From Stutzerimonas sp. S1 (lineage in GTDB: Bacteria; Pseudomonadota; Gammaproteobacteria; Pseudomonadales; Pseudomonadaceae), in the NCBI RefSeq assembly GCF_025966695.1, contig NZ_JAOEIY010000006.1, positions 124,001 through 188,000 on the forward strand: a stretch of 64,000 bases of DNA. The letters run 5' to 3'. Under the pieces are notes generated by a model that saw only the letters and a list, made by a program, of their open reading frames with translations, did no database searches and was not told the DNA's origin. The stretch's first letter is position 1, and every line of letters begins with the position of its first letter. The position numbers and the translations under genes were made by a program. Positions 49,996 to 58,320 of the stretch are shown here, piece by piece.

Positions 49996-52218
49996 TCAGA
50001 AGGTGAAGTTGGCGGATAGCCAGAGACGACGGCCTTCTTCCATCACCCCGGTCGTGCCAGCGGTCGAGTGAGAGAAGTCGGTACCGTAGGCTGTGCCAAT
50101 GGTGGGGAGCGTCGCCGGATTGGAGTTGGCGTAGCTATACGTGCTGTAAGCCTTGCCATCGACGAAGTCTTTGTCCAGCAGGTTGTAGATGGCGGCGTTG
50201 AGCGTGAGGTTCTCCGATGCGCGGAACGAGCCGCCTAGGTGAAACAGCGTATATGCCTTGGTGTTCTTGCCCAACGTGTCGTAGATGGACTGGTTGGTGG
50301 AGTAACGGCCGCTGTCGGCAAGGTTTTCATACTTGGACGTGAAGCGAGCACGCTCGCCGCGGTATTCGCTCTTCAGCCAGAGGTTCAGGCGGTCGCTGGT
50401 CTGCCAGTTCAGCTTGGCATTGGCGAGGTGCTCCGGCGTGTTGGTCAGGGGTTCGCCCTTGTTTTCGCCACTCTTCTGCTCGCTGTCCGTATAGGTGTAG
50501 TTGGCGCTCAGCGTCCAGGCGGGGGCGAAGGACCAGCTGGCGGCAAGTTCCAGGCCCTGGGTGACGGCTTCATCGATGTTGATCTGCTGCGCATAGCTGC
50601 CGTCGGGAATTCCCGGGCGCCCGGTGATCTGGATAGGGTCGCCGCTGGCGATCTTGTCCTTGAACTTGTTGTGGAACAGCGTGGCGTTGGCGTTGAAACC
50701 AGCCAGGTTGTCGAAGTACACGCCGAATTCGGTGCTGGTGGTGGTTTCCGGCTCGAGGTCGGGGTTGCCGATGGTGATGACCTGACCCTGTCGGGTCGCA
50801 CCGTTTACGCCGGAGTGGAGGTCGTTCAGGTCCGGTGTGCGGTAGCCGCGGCTCACACCGCCCTTCATGGTCCAGCTGTCGGACGTGTTCCAGACGAGGT
50901 AAGCGCGTGGGCTGACATGCCCGCCAAAGGCTTCGTGATCGTCGTAGCGGGCACCCAGCGTCAGCGCCAGATCCTCGCGCAGGCGCCACTCGTCTTCGGC
51001 GAAGACGGCCCAGGTTTTCTGCTCGAACGTGGTCTGGGCGATGCCGTCGTCCATCTCGGCTTTCCACCACTGCCCGCCAACCGTGGCGATGTGCGACTCA
51101 CCTACAGGCGCGACCAGCTTGGTGTCCAGTACCAGATTGGTCGTCTCCAGTTCGCGTGGCGCGCCGCCGATGGCACCTGGCACTGCGGTCGGGTCGCCGA
51201 TGGTGCCGGGGATGGTGCGGCCTAGGGTTTCGGTCGTGTTGCGCATCAGGCTGGATTCAAGCGTGCCGAAACCCAGGCGGCCCGTGTGGGTGAGCGCGAT
51301 CTGCTCGCGTTCGAAACGAAGCTCGTCGTCGTAACCATTCGCCCGGGTGACAGCGCTGGCGCTGCACTGCTGATTCTGGCCGTCCAGGCTGCCGAGCTGG
51401 CATTCGTCGTTGTTGTAGACCTGGCGGCCACGTTCGACGTCCAGGCCGAAATCGTGATCCTCGTGCGGCGTCAGCGTCAGGCGCGCGCCCAAGTTATTAG
51501 TGCGGCCTTCGACCGGCGAGGGCCCGCGCTTGCTGACATCGACGCCGTTGCCATAGCTCAAGTCCGACTCCTGGCGGTCGAACAGACTGCCGCGAACTTG
51601 CAGGCCGAGCAGGCCGTCGATCAGCGGACCGCTGGCGTAAACACTGGTGTTTCGGGTGTCGCCGAAGTCCCGGTCTTCCTGATAGGTGTAGTCCTGGGTC
51701 AGCGAGCCGGTCCACTCCTTGGCTACCTTGCGGGTAATGATGTTGATCACGCCGCCCATGGCGTCGGAGCCATAGAGCGTCGACATCGGGCCGCGGATCA
51801 CTTCGATGCGCTCGATGGCGGACAGCGGCGGCATGAAGCTGGTGGAGGTTTCGTTGAAGCCGTTTGGCGTGACGTTGCCGGCAGCGTTCTGCCGGCGGCC
51901 GTCGATGAGGATCAGCGTGTATTGGCTCGGCATGCCGCGGATGCTGATATTCAATCCGCCGGTCTTGCCGGTGCCTTGGCCGATATCGATGCCTTCCACG
52001 TCGCCCAAGGCCTGTGCCAGGTTGTTGTAGCGCTTCTGCTGCAAGTCCTCCTGGCTGATCACACTGATGCTAGCCGGCGCCTCGGTGACCTTCTGCTCGA
52101 AGCCGGATGCGCTGACTACCATGTTGTCCAGCGTGACGGGGGAGGACTGGGCCATGACGCCGAGGCTGCTGCCAAGCAGGGCGCTGGCGAGGGCGGTACG
52201 AGCGAAGGGGATGAACAT
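49996..52218 (-). CDS. TonB-dependent receptor, FepA/CirA-like
   Basis: Outer-membrane receptor of 740 aa. Signal peptide to VMAQ, plug domain from residue 30 (VTEAPASISVISQEDLQQ, ISIRGMPSQYTLILIDGRRQ, IERIEVIRGPMSTLYGSDAMGGVINIITRK) and a 22-strand barrel ending SANFTF. The plug resembles catecholate receptors of the FepA/CirA/PfeA group. CAGGAG precedes the start and a Fur-like site lies 43 bases upstream. Likely feeds the reductase genes downstream; the ligand is unknown. Confidence 0.9.
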   Translation of the reverse strand: MFIPFARTALASALLGSSLGVMAQSSPVTLDNMVVSASGFEQKVTEAPASISVISQEDLQQKRYNNLAQALGDVEGIDIGQGTGKTGGLNISIRGMPSQYTLILIDGRRQNAAGNVTPNGFNETSTSFMPPLSAIERIEVIRGPMSTLYGSDAMGGVINIITRKVAKEWTGSLTQDYTYQEDRDFGDTRNTSVYASGPLIDGLLGLQVRGSLFDRQESDLSYGNGVDVSKRGPSPVEGRTNNLGARLTLTPHEDHDFGLDVERGRQVYNNDECQLGSLDGQNQQCSASAVTRANGYDDELRFEREQIALTHTGRLGFGTLESSLMRNTTETLGRTIPGTIGDPTAVPGAIGGAPRELETTNLVLDTKLVAPVGESHIATVGGQWWKAEMDDGIAQTTFEQKTWAVFAEDEWRLREDLALTLGARYDDHEAFGGHVSPRAYLVWNTSDSWTMKGGVSRGYRTPDLNDLHSGVNGATRQGQVITIGNPDLEPETTTSTEFGVYFDNLAGFNANATLFHNKFKDKIASGDPIQITGRPGIPDGSYAQQINIDEAVTQGLELAASWSFAPAWTLSANYTYTDSEQKSGENKGEPLTNTPEHLANAKLNWQTSDRLNLWLKSEYRGERARFTSKYENLADSGRYSTNQSIYDTLGKNTKAYTLFHLGGSFRASENLTLNAAIYNLLDKDFVDGKAYSTYSYANSNPATLPTIGTAYGTDFSHSTAGTTGVMEEGRRLWLSANFTF

Positions 52219-52260
52219 GCGGGCTCCTGAACAATGCGCGGGTTGCGAATTAGCGGCGCA

Positions 52261-52275
52261 TGATAATCAGTCGCA
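52261..52275. promoter_or_regulatory. Candidate Fur box before the second TonB receptor
   Basis: TGATAATCAGTCGCA has a perfect left half of TGATAATNATTATCA and 4 of 7 matches on the right. It lies 43 bases before the receptor start on the minus strand, in the 241-base gap to the SIMPL gene. Confidence 0.5.
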
Positions 52276-52459
52276 CCTGTTATGTAGGATCATTTACATG
52301 TCAATGTGCCCAGCCGGCGTTGTGGAAAGCGGCGAAAGCCAAGGCTGGCGTGGGGTTGGGCGATTGTAAGAAATTGTTGCAAGGTCGCCCGCCGCAGCCG
52401 GGCGGGCCGGCAGGCCGCTCGACAGGGCTGTAATTCGCAGGGCGGTAATATGGCTCGGA

Positions 52460-53164
52460 TCAGCGCATCTGCACTTCGATCACGCCATCGGCGCTGATGC
52501 TGATCTCGCGGGTCCCGGCTTCGATCTCGGGTGTCGGCATGGCATCGCGGCTGAGCTTCATCGCGGCGCTGCGCATCACCGGCTGATAGCCGCCGCCACT
52601 GTTGAGGTTCAGGCTGACCAGTCGATAGCCGGAGCCGCCGAGCGCCTCGGTGGCAAGCTGCGCGCGGGCCCGAAAGGCTGTTACGGCATCCTTGAGCAGC
52701 GCGTCTTCGTTCTGCTTGCGGACCGGGTCGGACACGCTGAAGTGCATGTCACCCATCTTCAGGCTCTGCATCAGTTCGCCGGTCAGTTGCGACAGCGCAG
52801 CGAAGTCGCCGCTTTCCAGGCGCAGTTCGGCGCGCTCGCGCCAGCCGGTGATCTGCTGGCCCTTGTCGTCGTAGACCGGGTAGCTACTGCGACTGCCCTG
52901 GCTGACGGTCACGCCCTTGGCTTGGCGGGCGCGCTGCAACGCCTGATTCAGTGTGCGGGTGGTCGCGGCGGCGAGCTGGGCTGGATCCTTGTGCTGTGCT
53001 TCGCTGTAGAGCGTGACATGCATGCGATCATGCGCCACTTCGCTGCTGACTTCGGCGCGCAGCGACACCTGGTTGTAGCGCTGCTCTTCGGCGCTGGCGG
53101 GCAGGGTGGCGAGGCTGGCCAGGCTGGCCAGCAGAACGGTGGTGCGAGAGACGGGGTAGAACAT
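52460..53164 (-). CDS. Periplasmic SIMPL (DUF541) protein
   Basis: Exported protein of 234 aa with a signal peptide (to ASAEE) and the SIMPL domain: VSLRAEVSSEVAHDRMHVTLYSEAQ, TLNQALQRARQAKGV, and GGSGYRLVSLNLN. The family forms oligomeric periplasmic or membrane-associated assemblies of unclear function, some linked to stress. AGGAG precedes the start. Divergent from roxS with 154 bases between; the pairing may be functional but is not proven. Confidence 0.82.
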   Translation of the reverse strand: MFYPVSRTTVLLASLASLATLPASAEEQRYNQVSLRAEVSSEVAHDRMHVTLYSEAQHKDPAQLAAATTRTLNQALQRARQAKGVTVSQGSRSSYPVYDDKGQQITGWRERAELRLESGDFAALSQLTGELMQSLKMGDMHFSVSDPVRKQNEDALLKDAVTAFRARAQLATEALGGSGYRLVSLNLNSGGGYQPVMRSAAMKLSRDAMPTPEIEAGTREISISADGVIEVQMR

Positions 53165-53318
53165 GACGGCTCCTGGTGGTGAGCGCCGGCAATCGCGGCA
53201 GCAGGCACAAACTGTAACCGCGACGACGGCGTCGTGCAGTGAATCTCTGCGTCGCGTTGCCGCACGGAGGTTGCCCGATCAGTGGCTTGGTTATACTCGG
53301 CGCATCTTTGGAGACTCC

Positions 53319-54572
53319 ATGTACGCATCCGTTCAGCTGCTTTCGGCCAGCCGTCAGAACCTTCGGCTCCTGATTCTGATTCGTGTCCTCGTGCTGGCGG
53401 CACAGTCCGGCGCGGTGGGGCTTGCCTACGCCACCCAGGCACTGACGCTGCCATGGCTGGCGCTGGGCCTGACACTGGCGGTGTCCGGTTTGCTGTGTCT
53501 CGGCGCCGCATTGCGCCTGCGCGGTCCCTGGCCGGTCACCGAGCTGGAATATGCGGTGCACTTGGGCTTCGATCTGTTGGTCCACAGTGCGCTGCTGTAT
53601 TACTCCGGGGGCTCGACCAATCCTTTCGTCTCCTACTATCTGGTCCCGCTGACCATCGCCGCCGCGACATTGCCGTGGCTGTACACCCTGGTGCTCGCCG
53701 GGCTGGCGTTGGCGGGGTACACGTTGATGCTGGTGTGGTACGACCCGATCACCCTGCCGCCAGTCGAGCGTGCGACGTTGCTGGTATATGGCATGTGGCT
53801 GAGCTTCGCGCTGGCTGCCGCGCTGATCACCTTCTTCGTCGCGCGGATGGCCGAGCAACTGCGTCGCCAGGCACAACTGCAGGCCCAACGCCGCGAGGAG
53901 AGCCTGCGTGACCAGCAACTGCTGGCTGTCGCCACTCAGGCTGCCGGCGCCGCCCATGAGCTGGGTACACCGCTGGCGACCATGAGCGTGCTGCTCAAGG
54001 AGTTGCGTCAGGAATACAAGGATCCGCAGCTGAGCGAGGACCTGGGGCTGCTGCAGTCGCAGGTCCAGCTGTGCAAGGAAAGTCTGCGTCAGCTGGTGCG
54101 CGCCGCCGAGGCCGATCGACGGCAGGCGATCGTCGAGCAGACGGCGCGCGAGTGGGTCGAATCTGTGCTGCAGCGCTGGCACCTGATGCGCCCGGAAGCG
54201 ACCTACCGGTTCCAGTGCATCGGCCGGGGTAGCGCACCACGCCTGATGCCGCCGGCCGATCTCAGCCAGTCGCTGCTCAACCTGCTGAACAACGCCACCG
54301 ATGCCAGCCCGGAGGATCTCGACATCCGTCTGGACTGGGATGCACAGTGGATCAAGCTGACCATTCGTGATCATGGCGCAGGCGTCCCCCTGGCGATCGC
54401 CGAGCAGATCGGCCGACCTTTCATTACCACCAAAGGCAAAGGCTTCGGCCTCGGCCTGTTCCTCAGTCAGGCCAGCGTGACTCGCGCCGGAGGAACGGTG
54501 AAACTCTACAATCACGAAGAAGGTGGCACACTGACCGAGTTGCGCCTGCCGCACGGTTCGGTACGCGCCTGA
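53319..54572 (+). CDS. roxS: RoxS/RegB-type redox sensor histidine kinase
   Basis: Sensor kinase of 417 aa with six TM helices in the first 175 residues. The heptapeptide GGSTNPF near residue 90 is the quinone-binding GGxxNPF motif of RegB/PrrB. H213 lies in the diagnostic H-box AHELGTPLATM, and a Cys about 30 residues later (QLCKESLRQ) may be the redox Cys of RegB. N-box LNLLNNATDASPE and G-boxes DHGAGVPL and GKGFGLGLFLS are intact. It should sense the quinone pool and phosphorylate RoxR, 33 bases downstream. Confidence 0.92.
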   Translation: MYASVQLLSASRQNLRLLILIRVLVLAAQSGAVGLAYATQALTLPWLALGLTLAVSGLLCLGAALRLRGPWPVTELEYAVHLGFDLLVHSALLYYSGGSTNPFVSYYLVPLTIAAATLPWLYTLVLAGLALAGYTLMLVWYDPITLPPVERATLLVYGMWLSFALAAALITFFVARMAEQLRRQAQLQAQRREESLRDQQLLAVATQAAGAAHELGTPLATMSVLLKELRQEYKDPQLSEDLGLLQSQVQLCKESLRQLVRAAEADRRQAIVEQTAREWVESVLQRWHLMRPEATYRFQCIGRGSAPRLMPPADLSQSLLNLLNNATDASPEDLDIRLDWDAQWIKLTIRDHGAGVPLAIAEQIGRPFITTKGKGFGLGLFLSQASVTRAGGTVKLYNHEEGGTLTELRLPHGSVRA

Positions 54573-54605
54573 TCCGATCGTGACCCCAATGCGAGGAATG
54601 CATAG

Positions 54606-55166
54606 ATGACCGACGAGTTGCAGCAAGAGGGCGAAGAACAACCCCACCTGCTACTGGTGGACGACGATCCGACATTCACCCGTGTGATGGCAAGGGCCAT
54701 GAGCCGTCGTGGGCTGCGGGTGAGCATTGCCGGTTCCGCCGAGGAAGGTTTGGCCCTGGCCAAGCAGGATATTCCGGATTACGCCGTGCTCGATCTGAAG
54801 ATGGAGGGTGACTCCGGACTGGTGCTGCTGCCCAAGCTGCTCGAGCTGGACGCGGAAATGCGCGTGCTGATCCTCACTGGCTACTCGAGCATCGCCACTG
54901 CGGTGGAGGCGATCAAGCGTGGCGCCTGCAACTACCTGTGCAAACCGGCGGACGCCGACGATGTGCTGGCCGCACTGCTGTCCCAGCACGCCGACCTCGA
55001 CAGCCTGGTGCCGGAAAACCCGATGTCGGTCGACCGGCTGCAGTGGGAGCACATCCAGCGCGTACTCAGCGAGCACGACGGCAACATCTCGGCCACTGCG
55101 CGCGCGCTGGGCATGCACCGGCGCACACTGCAACGCAAATTGCAGAAGCGCCCGGTCCGTCGCTGA
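54606..55166 (+). CDS. roxR: RoxR/RegA-type response regulator
   Basis: Response regulator of 186 aa. The receiver domain (15-130) has the acidic pocket VDDDP, phospho-acceptor D63 in VLDLKMEG, and ILTGYSS and CKPAD. A linker leads to a Fis-type helix-turn-helix (about 143-182; WEHIQRVLSEHDGNISATAR, ALGMHRRTLQRKL) that is nearly invariant in RegA/PrrA/ActR. In pseudomonads the homolog controls terminal oxidases under redox or cyanide stress. GAGG precedes the start; partner of RoxS. Confidence 0.92.
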   Translation: MTDELQQEGEEQPHLLLVDDDPTFTRVMARAMSRRGLRVSIAGSAEEGLALAKQDIPDYAVLDLKMEGDSGLVLLPKLLELDAEMRVLILTGYSSIATAVEAIKRGACNYLCKPADADDVLAALLSQHADLDSLVPENPMSVDRLQWEHIQRVLSEHDGNISATARALGMHRRTLQRKLQKRPVRR

Positions 55167-55183
55167 TCGCCTAGGTTACCCGG

Positions 55184-55221
55184 CATGGGCAGAACGCGCA
55201 GATTCGCCGCCTGCCCATGCA
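55184..55221. repeat. Inverted repeat after roxR
   Basis: GCATGGGCAG (55184-55193) and CTGCCCATGC (55212-55221) are perfect 10-base arms 18 bases apart, 17 bases after roxR. No T-run follows. Could be a Rho-assisted terminator hairpin or a protein-binding site. Confidence 0.55.
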
Positions 55222-55342
55222 GAGTGCCACCATCTGGCAGCCATCACCGTCTCTCAGCGTGATCCCGGCACGCTCCTTGCGCCGGGCCGCTAATTGCCCG
55301 CCCATGCTTTAACATGGCGCCTTTGCTTCTGCAGGCGGGTCC

Positions 55343-56284
55343 ATGCTTCCTCTCGTGCTTCAAACCCTCAGCGTCACGGCGCCGGTTTTCGTCATGTTGT
55401 TTCTTGGCGTGGCGCTCAAGCGGCTGGGCTGGATCGATGCGGCATTCATCAACACAGCGTCGGCACTGGTGTTCAAAGCGACGATGCCGACGCTGCTGTT
55501 CATCTCCATCGTCAAGGCGGATCTGAGCGCCGCCTTGCAGCCAGCGGTGCTCGGTTACTTCGTGCTTGCCACAGTGGCGACCTTCGGCATGGCTTGGGCC
55601 TGGGCATTGTGGCGTTGCCCGAAAGCGGACCGCGGCGTGTATGTGCAGGGCGCGTTTCGCGGCAACAATGGCATCGTCGGACTGGCGTTGGCCGGCAGCC
55701 TTTATGGCGACTATGGCCTGTCGCTCGGCAGCGTGCTGGCCGGTGTGGTGATTCTGGTCTACAACAGCCTGTCGGCGGTGGTGCTGGCGATCTATAGCCC
55801 GGGTGCTCGTACCACTGTCGCGTCGATCTGCCTCGGTATCCTGCGCAATCCGCTGATCCTCGGTGTGCTGGTGGCCGTGCCGTTTGCCTATTGGCAGATC
55901 GCCCTGCCCGAATGGTTGATGACCTCCGGCGGTTATTTTGCGCAGATGACGCTGCCACTGGCTCTGATCTGCATCGGCGCCACCCTGTCGCTAGCCGCCT
56001 TGCGCGAAAGTAGCGGCATCGCTCTCAGCTCCAGCCTGATGAAGATGATCTGGTTGCCGGTTCTGGCCACGCTTGGTGCCTGGCTGTTTGGGTTTCGCGG
56101 GCCGGAACTGGGCATTCTGTTTCTCTACTTTGCCAGCCCGACTGCCGCGGCGAGTTTCGTCATGGCCCGCGCAGTGAACGCCAATTACCAGCTGGCGGCC
56201 ACCATCATTGTTGTGACGACGCTGATGGCCGCGCTGAGCATCAACATCGGTCTGTTGCTGCTCGGCTGGCTCGGTTGGATCTAG
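55343..56284 (+). CDS. AEC family transporter (auxin efflux carrier-like)
   Basis: Inner-membrane protein of 313 aa with ten predicted TM helices in the 5+5 AEC arrangement. Signatures are APVFVMLFLGVALKRLGWID, FRGNNGIVGLAL and FASPTAAASFVMARAVN. Bacterial AEC carriers export or take up organic acids such as malate; the substrate here is unknown. Monocistronic, between roxR and the M23 peptidase operon. Confidence 0.88.
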   Translation: MLPLVLQTLSVTAPVFVMLFLGVALKRLGWIDAAFINTASALVFKATMPTLLFISIVKADLSAALQPAVLGYFVLATVATFGMAWAWALWRCPKADRGVYVQGAFRGNNGIVGLALAGSLYGDYGLSLGSVLAGVVILVYNSLSAVVLAIYSPGARTTVASICLGILRNPLILGVLVAVPFAYWQIALPEWLMTSGGYFAQMTLPLALICIGATLSLAALRESSGIALSSSLMKMIWLPVLATLGAWLFGFRGPELGILFLYFASPTAAASFVMARAVNANYQLAATIIVVTTLMAALSINIGLLLLGWLGWI

Positions 56285-56508
56285 TGACCAGCACAATTGG
56301 CCTCGGCGTTTCTTAAGTGTTGTCTGCAACAGCCAACGTCGGCGTCGGTGATGTGACCGATATCGGCTTTCCAGCGTGAGAAAGGGGTAGATGCGTCTAA
56401 TCGCCCAACAGGCCGCAGAAAAAAAAGCCTCATTCCCGTCCAATCGCCCCCGGATGTTCGACGGCTTGCCTATCTGGGCAGGTCGTCTTGTTCTCTGGGG
56501 ATGCCAAG

Positions 56509-57489
56509 ATGCCGTTCTTCACACCATCGACCCGTTCGCTGACGCGTGAGACCAATCGAGTAGTCAACTTGCGGCGCATGCGCGCGCCAGTCCTGGTGCT
56601 GCTGCTCGCAAACCTGGGGACCTTCGCTGGAGGTGTCCTGGTCGGGCGGGACCTGAGCCCCGACACCGCTGCGGTAAGCCCCGGCCAACCTGAATTAGCG
56701 AATGAAGGGCGTTTCGCCGTTGCGCGGGTCGGGGAAATGGTAGGGCGCTTGAAATCGCTGGAGTCCGATGTGCTCGCGTTGCAGCAGATGCTTAGCGAGC
56801 AGCGCGCCCTCGGTGAGCAGCTCTCAGCGTTGGATCCGAGCTTGCTGCCGGTGCTAGCACCGGACCCGGCTTCGCGCAGCAGCGCCGCGCAGGGCGGTCT
56901 GCTATTGCCTCCGCGTGGCTGCTCGGGCGAGCTGTCGTTGCAGGCGGATAGCGTGACGCTAGCCGATCTGGAGCACAGTGAGACATCGGCGCGCTGCATG
57001 CGCGCAGCGCTCGATGGGATGATGCAGCGCGTGGCCGAGCGCAACGCGGCGCTGATGGCTATTCCGTCGCGTCGACCGGTCGCGGTGGCGCGCCTGGGTT
57101 CGGCCTACGGCAACCGCGTCGATCCGTTCCGCAAGCAGCTGGCGTTTCACTCTGGCGTGGATTTCGCGCTAAAAACGGGCTCCGATGTATTTGCCTCGGC
57201 CGGTGGGCGAGTGCGCTTTGCTGGCTACCGTGGTGCCTACGGCAATCTGGTGGAGATCGATCACGGCAACCGGCTGGTGACTCGCTACGCACATCTATCG
57301 CGGCTGCACGTGCGAGCCGGTGATGTCGTCACGCCGCAGCAGCGAATCGGCGCGGTAGGGTCGACCGGGCGCTCGACCGGACCGCACCTGCATTTCGAGG
57401 TGCTGCACAACGGGCGCTTCGTCGATCCGCAGCGCTTCCTGGCCTTGGGTGATCTGGAGCGCGCAGGCGATGGCTTGGCCGATGATTAG
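56509..57489 (+). CDS. Membrane-anchored M23 family metallopeptidase
   Basis: Peptidoglycan endopeptidase candidate of 326 aa. One TM helix (about 27-46) is followed by a coiled region (about 70-120) and a C-terminal LytM domain. Zinc and catalytic residues are intact: H and D of FHSGVDFAL, the YGNLVEIDHG strand, YAHLSR, and HLHFEV. It should cut cross-bridges in the periplasm. The ATG at 56509 is preferred to the TTG at 56488. Overlaps the next gene by eight bases and belongs with a bactofilin two genes on. Confidence 0.88.
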   Translation: MPFFTPSTRSLTRETNRVVNLRRMRAPVLVLLLANLGTFAGGVLVGRDLSPDTAAVSPGQPELANEGRFAVARVGEMVGRLKSLESDVLALQQMLSEQRALGEQLSALDPSLLPVLAPDPASRSSAAQGGLLLPPRGCSGELSLQADSVTLADLEHSETSARCMRAALDGMMQRVAERNAALMAIPSRRPVAVARLGSAYGNRVDPFRKQLAFHSGVDFALKTGSDVFASAGGRVRFAGYRGAYGNLVEIDHGNRLVTRYAHLSRLHVRAGDVVTPQQRIGAVGSTGRSTGPHLHFEVLHNGRFVDPQRFLALGDLERAGDGLADD

Positions 57490-57823
57490 AAGGCCTTCAA
57501 CCCGCGAATTGCTGCACGCCGAGCACCGCCCAGTGATTGCCCGCAACAGACGCCGGTACTGGCTTCCGGGCGTCATGCTGTGTGTGGTCGCGGCGCTGCT
57601 GTTCCTGCGTTTCACTGAGAACTCTGCGCATGCGCAGCAGATCACGCAGCTGGCCGCCGAGAGTGAGGCGTTGCACGCCGCGCTCGAACGGAGCCGGCTG
57701 CAGCGCCAGGAAGCACAGGCCACGGAAGAGCAGCTGTTGCGGCGCATCACCCAGTTATCCACCCAGATCGAGCGCCTGCAGACCGAGCTGGCGTTCTTTC
57801 GTCAGCAGAAGAAAAGCCGTTAA
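57482..57823 (+). CDS. Small single-TM coiled-coil protein between M23 peptidase and bactofilin
   Basis: Protein of 113 aa not matched to a named family. A short basic N-terminus (RNRRRYW at about 21-27) precedes a TM helix (about 28-45; LPGVMLCVVAALLFLRF), then a coiled coil through the end (about 52-108; heptad-like LAAESEALHAALERSRLQRQ). The layout recalls FtsB/FtsL-type scaffold proteins. Start overlaps the peptidase stop by eight bases and it ends 16 bases before bactofilin, so it probably bridges the two. Confidence 0.7.
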   Translation: MIRRPSTRELLHAEHRPVIARNRRRYWLPGVMLCVVAALLFLRFTENSAHAQQITQLAAESEALHAALERSRLQRQEAQATEEQLLRRITQLSTQIERLQTELAFFRQQKKSR

Positions 57824-57839
57824 ACCGTTGGAGTAGAAG

Positions 57840-58265
57840 ATGTTCAATAGGAAAAAGCCGGTGCCTCGAGTCACCATCGATCAGTTCTCGAGCCTGATTT
57901 CCGGCAGTCTCTCGCTGGTGGGCGATATGGAGTTCGAGGAAGGGCTGAAGGTCAGCGGCGCGGTGCGTGGCAATGTCTGCCACAAACCTGGAACGCACAG
58001 CCTGCTGGCCTTGAGCACCGAAGGCCGGATCGAGGGCAACGTCAGCAGCTACGATGCGCTGATCGACGGCACCATTGTTGGCGACGTCGTGGTCGAGCAT
58101 CTGCTCGAGCTGCATTCCAATGCGCGGGTGTGCGGCAATATCCGCTACCGCCAGTTGAGCATGGAAAGCGGCGCAGTGGTCGATGGCACGCTCCAGTGCA
58201 TCAGCGATGAGAGCGAGACGGCTCAGCTCTTCGAGCTGCCACGTTTGCACGTCCGCGAAGGCTGA
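57840..58265 (+). CDS. Bactofilin family cytoskeletal protein
   Basis: Protein of 141 aa with the bactofilin (DUF583) beta-helix core (about 15-120). Repeats are seen in LISGSLSLVGDMEFEEGLKV, GAVRGNVCHKPG, GRIEGNVSSYDALIDGTIVG and ARVCGNIRYRQL. Bactofilins polymerise without nucleotide and position cell-wall enzymes at the membrane. GGAG precedes the start. The M23 peptidase in the same operon is a plausible client, as in other bactofilin-peptidase gene pairs. Confidence 0.92.
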   Translation: MFNRKKPVPRVTIDQFSSLISGSLSLVGDMEFEEGLKVSGAVRGNVCHKPGTHSLLALSTEGRIEGNVSSYDALIDGTIVGDVVVEHLLELHSNARVCGNIRYRQLSMESGAVVDGTLQCISDESETAQLFELPRLHVREG

Positions 58266-58320
58266 GCCGCGCGCTGCACCGCACGATGTCTGCGCGCCCG
58301 GCGCAGCCTCGCTCCAGACG

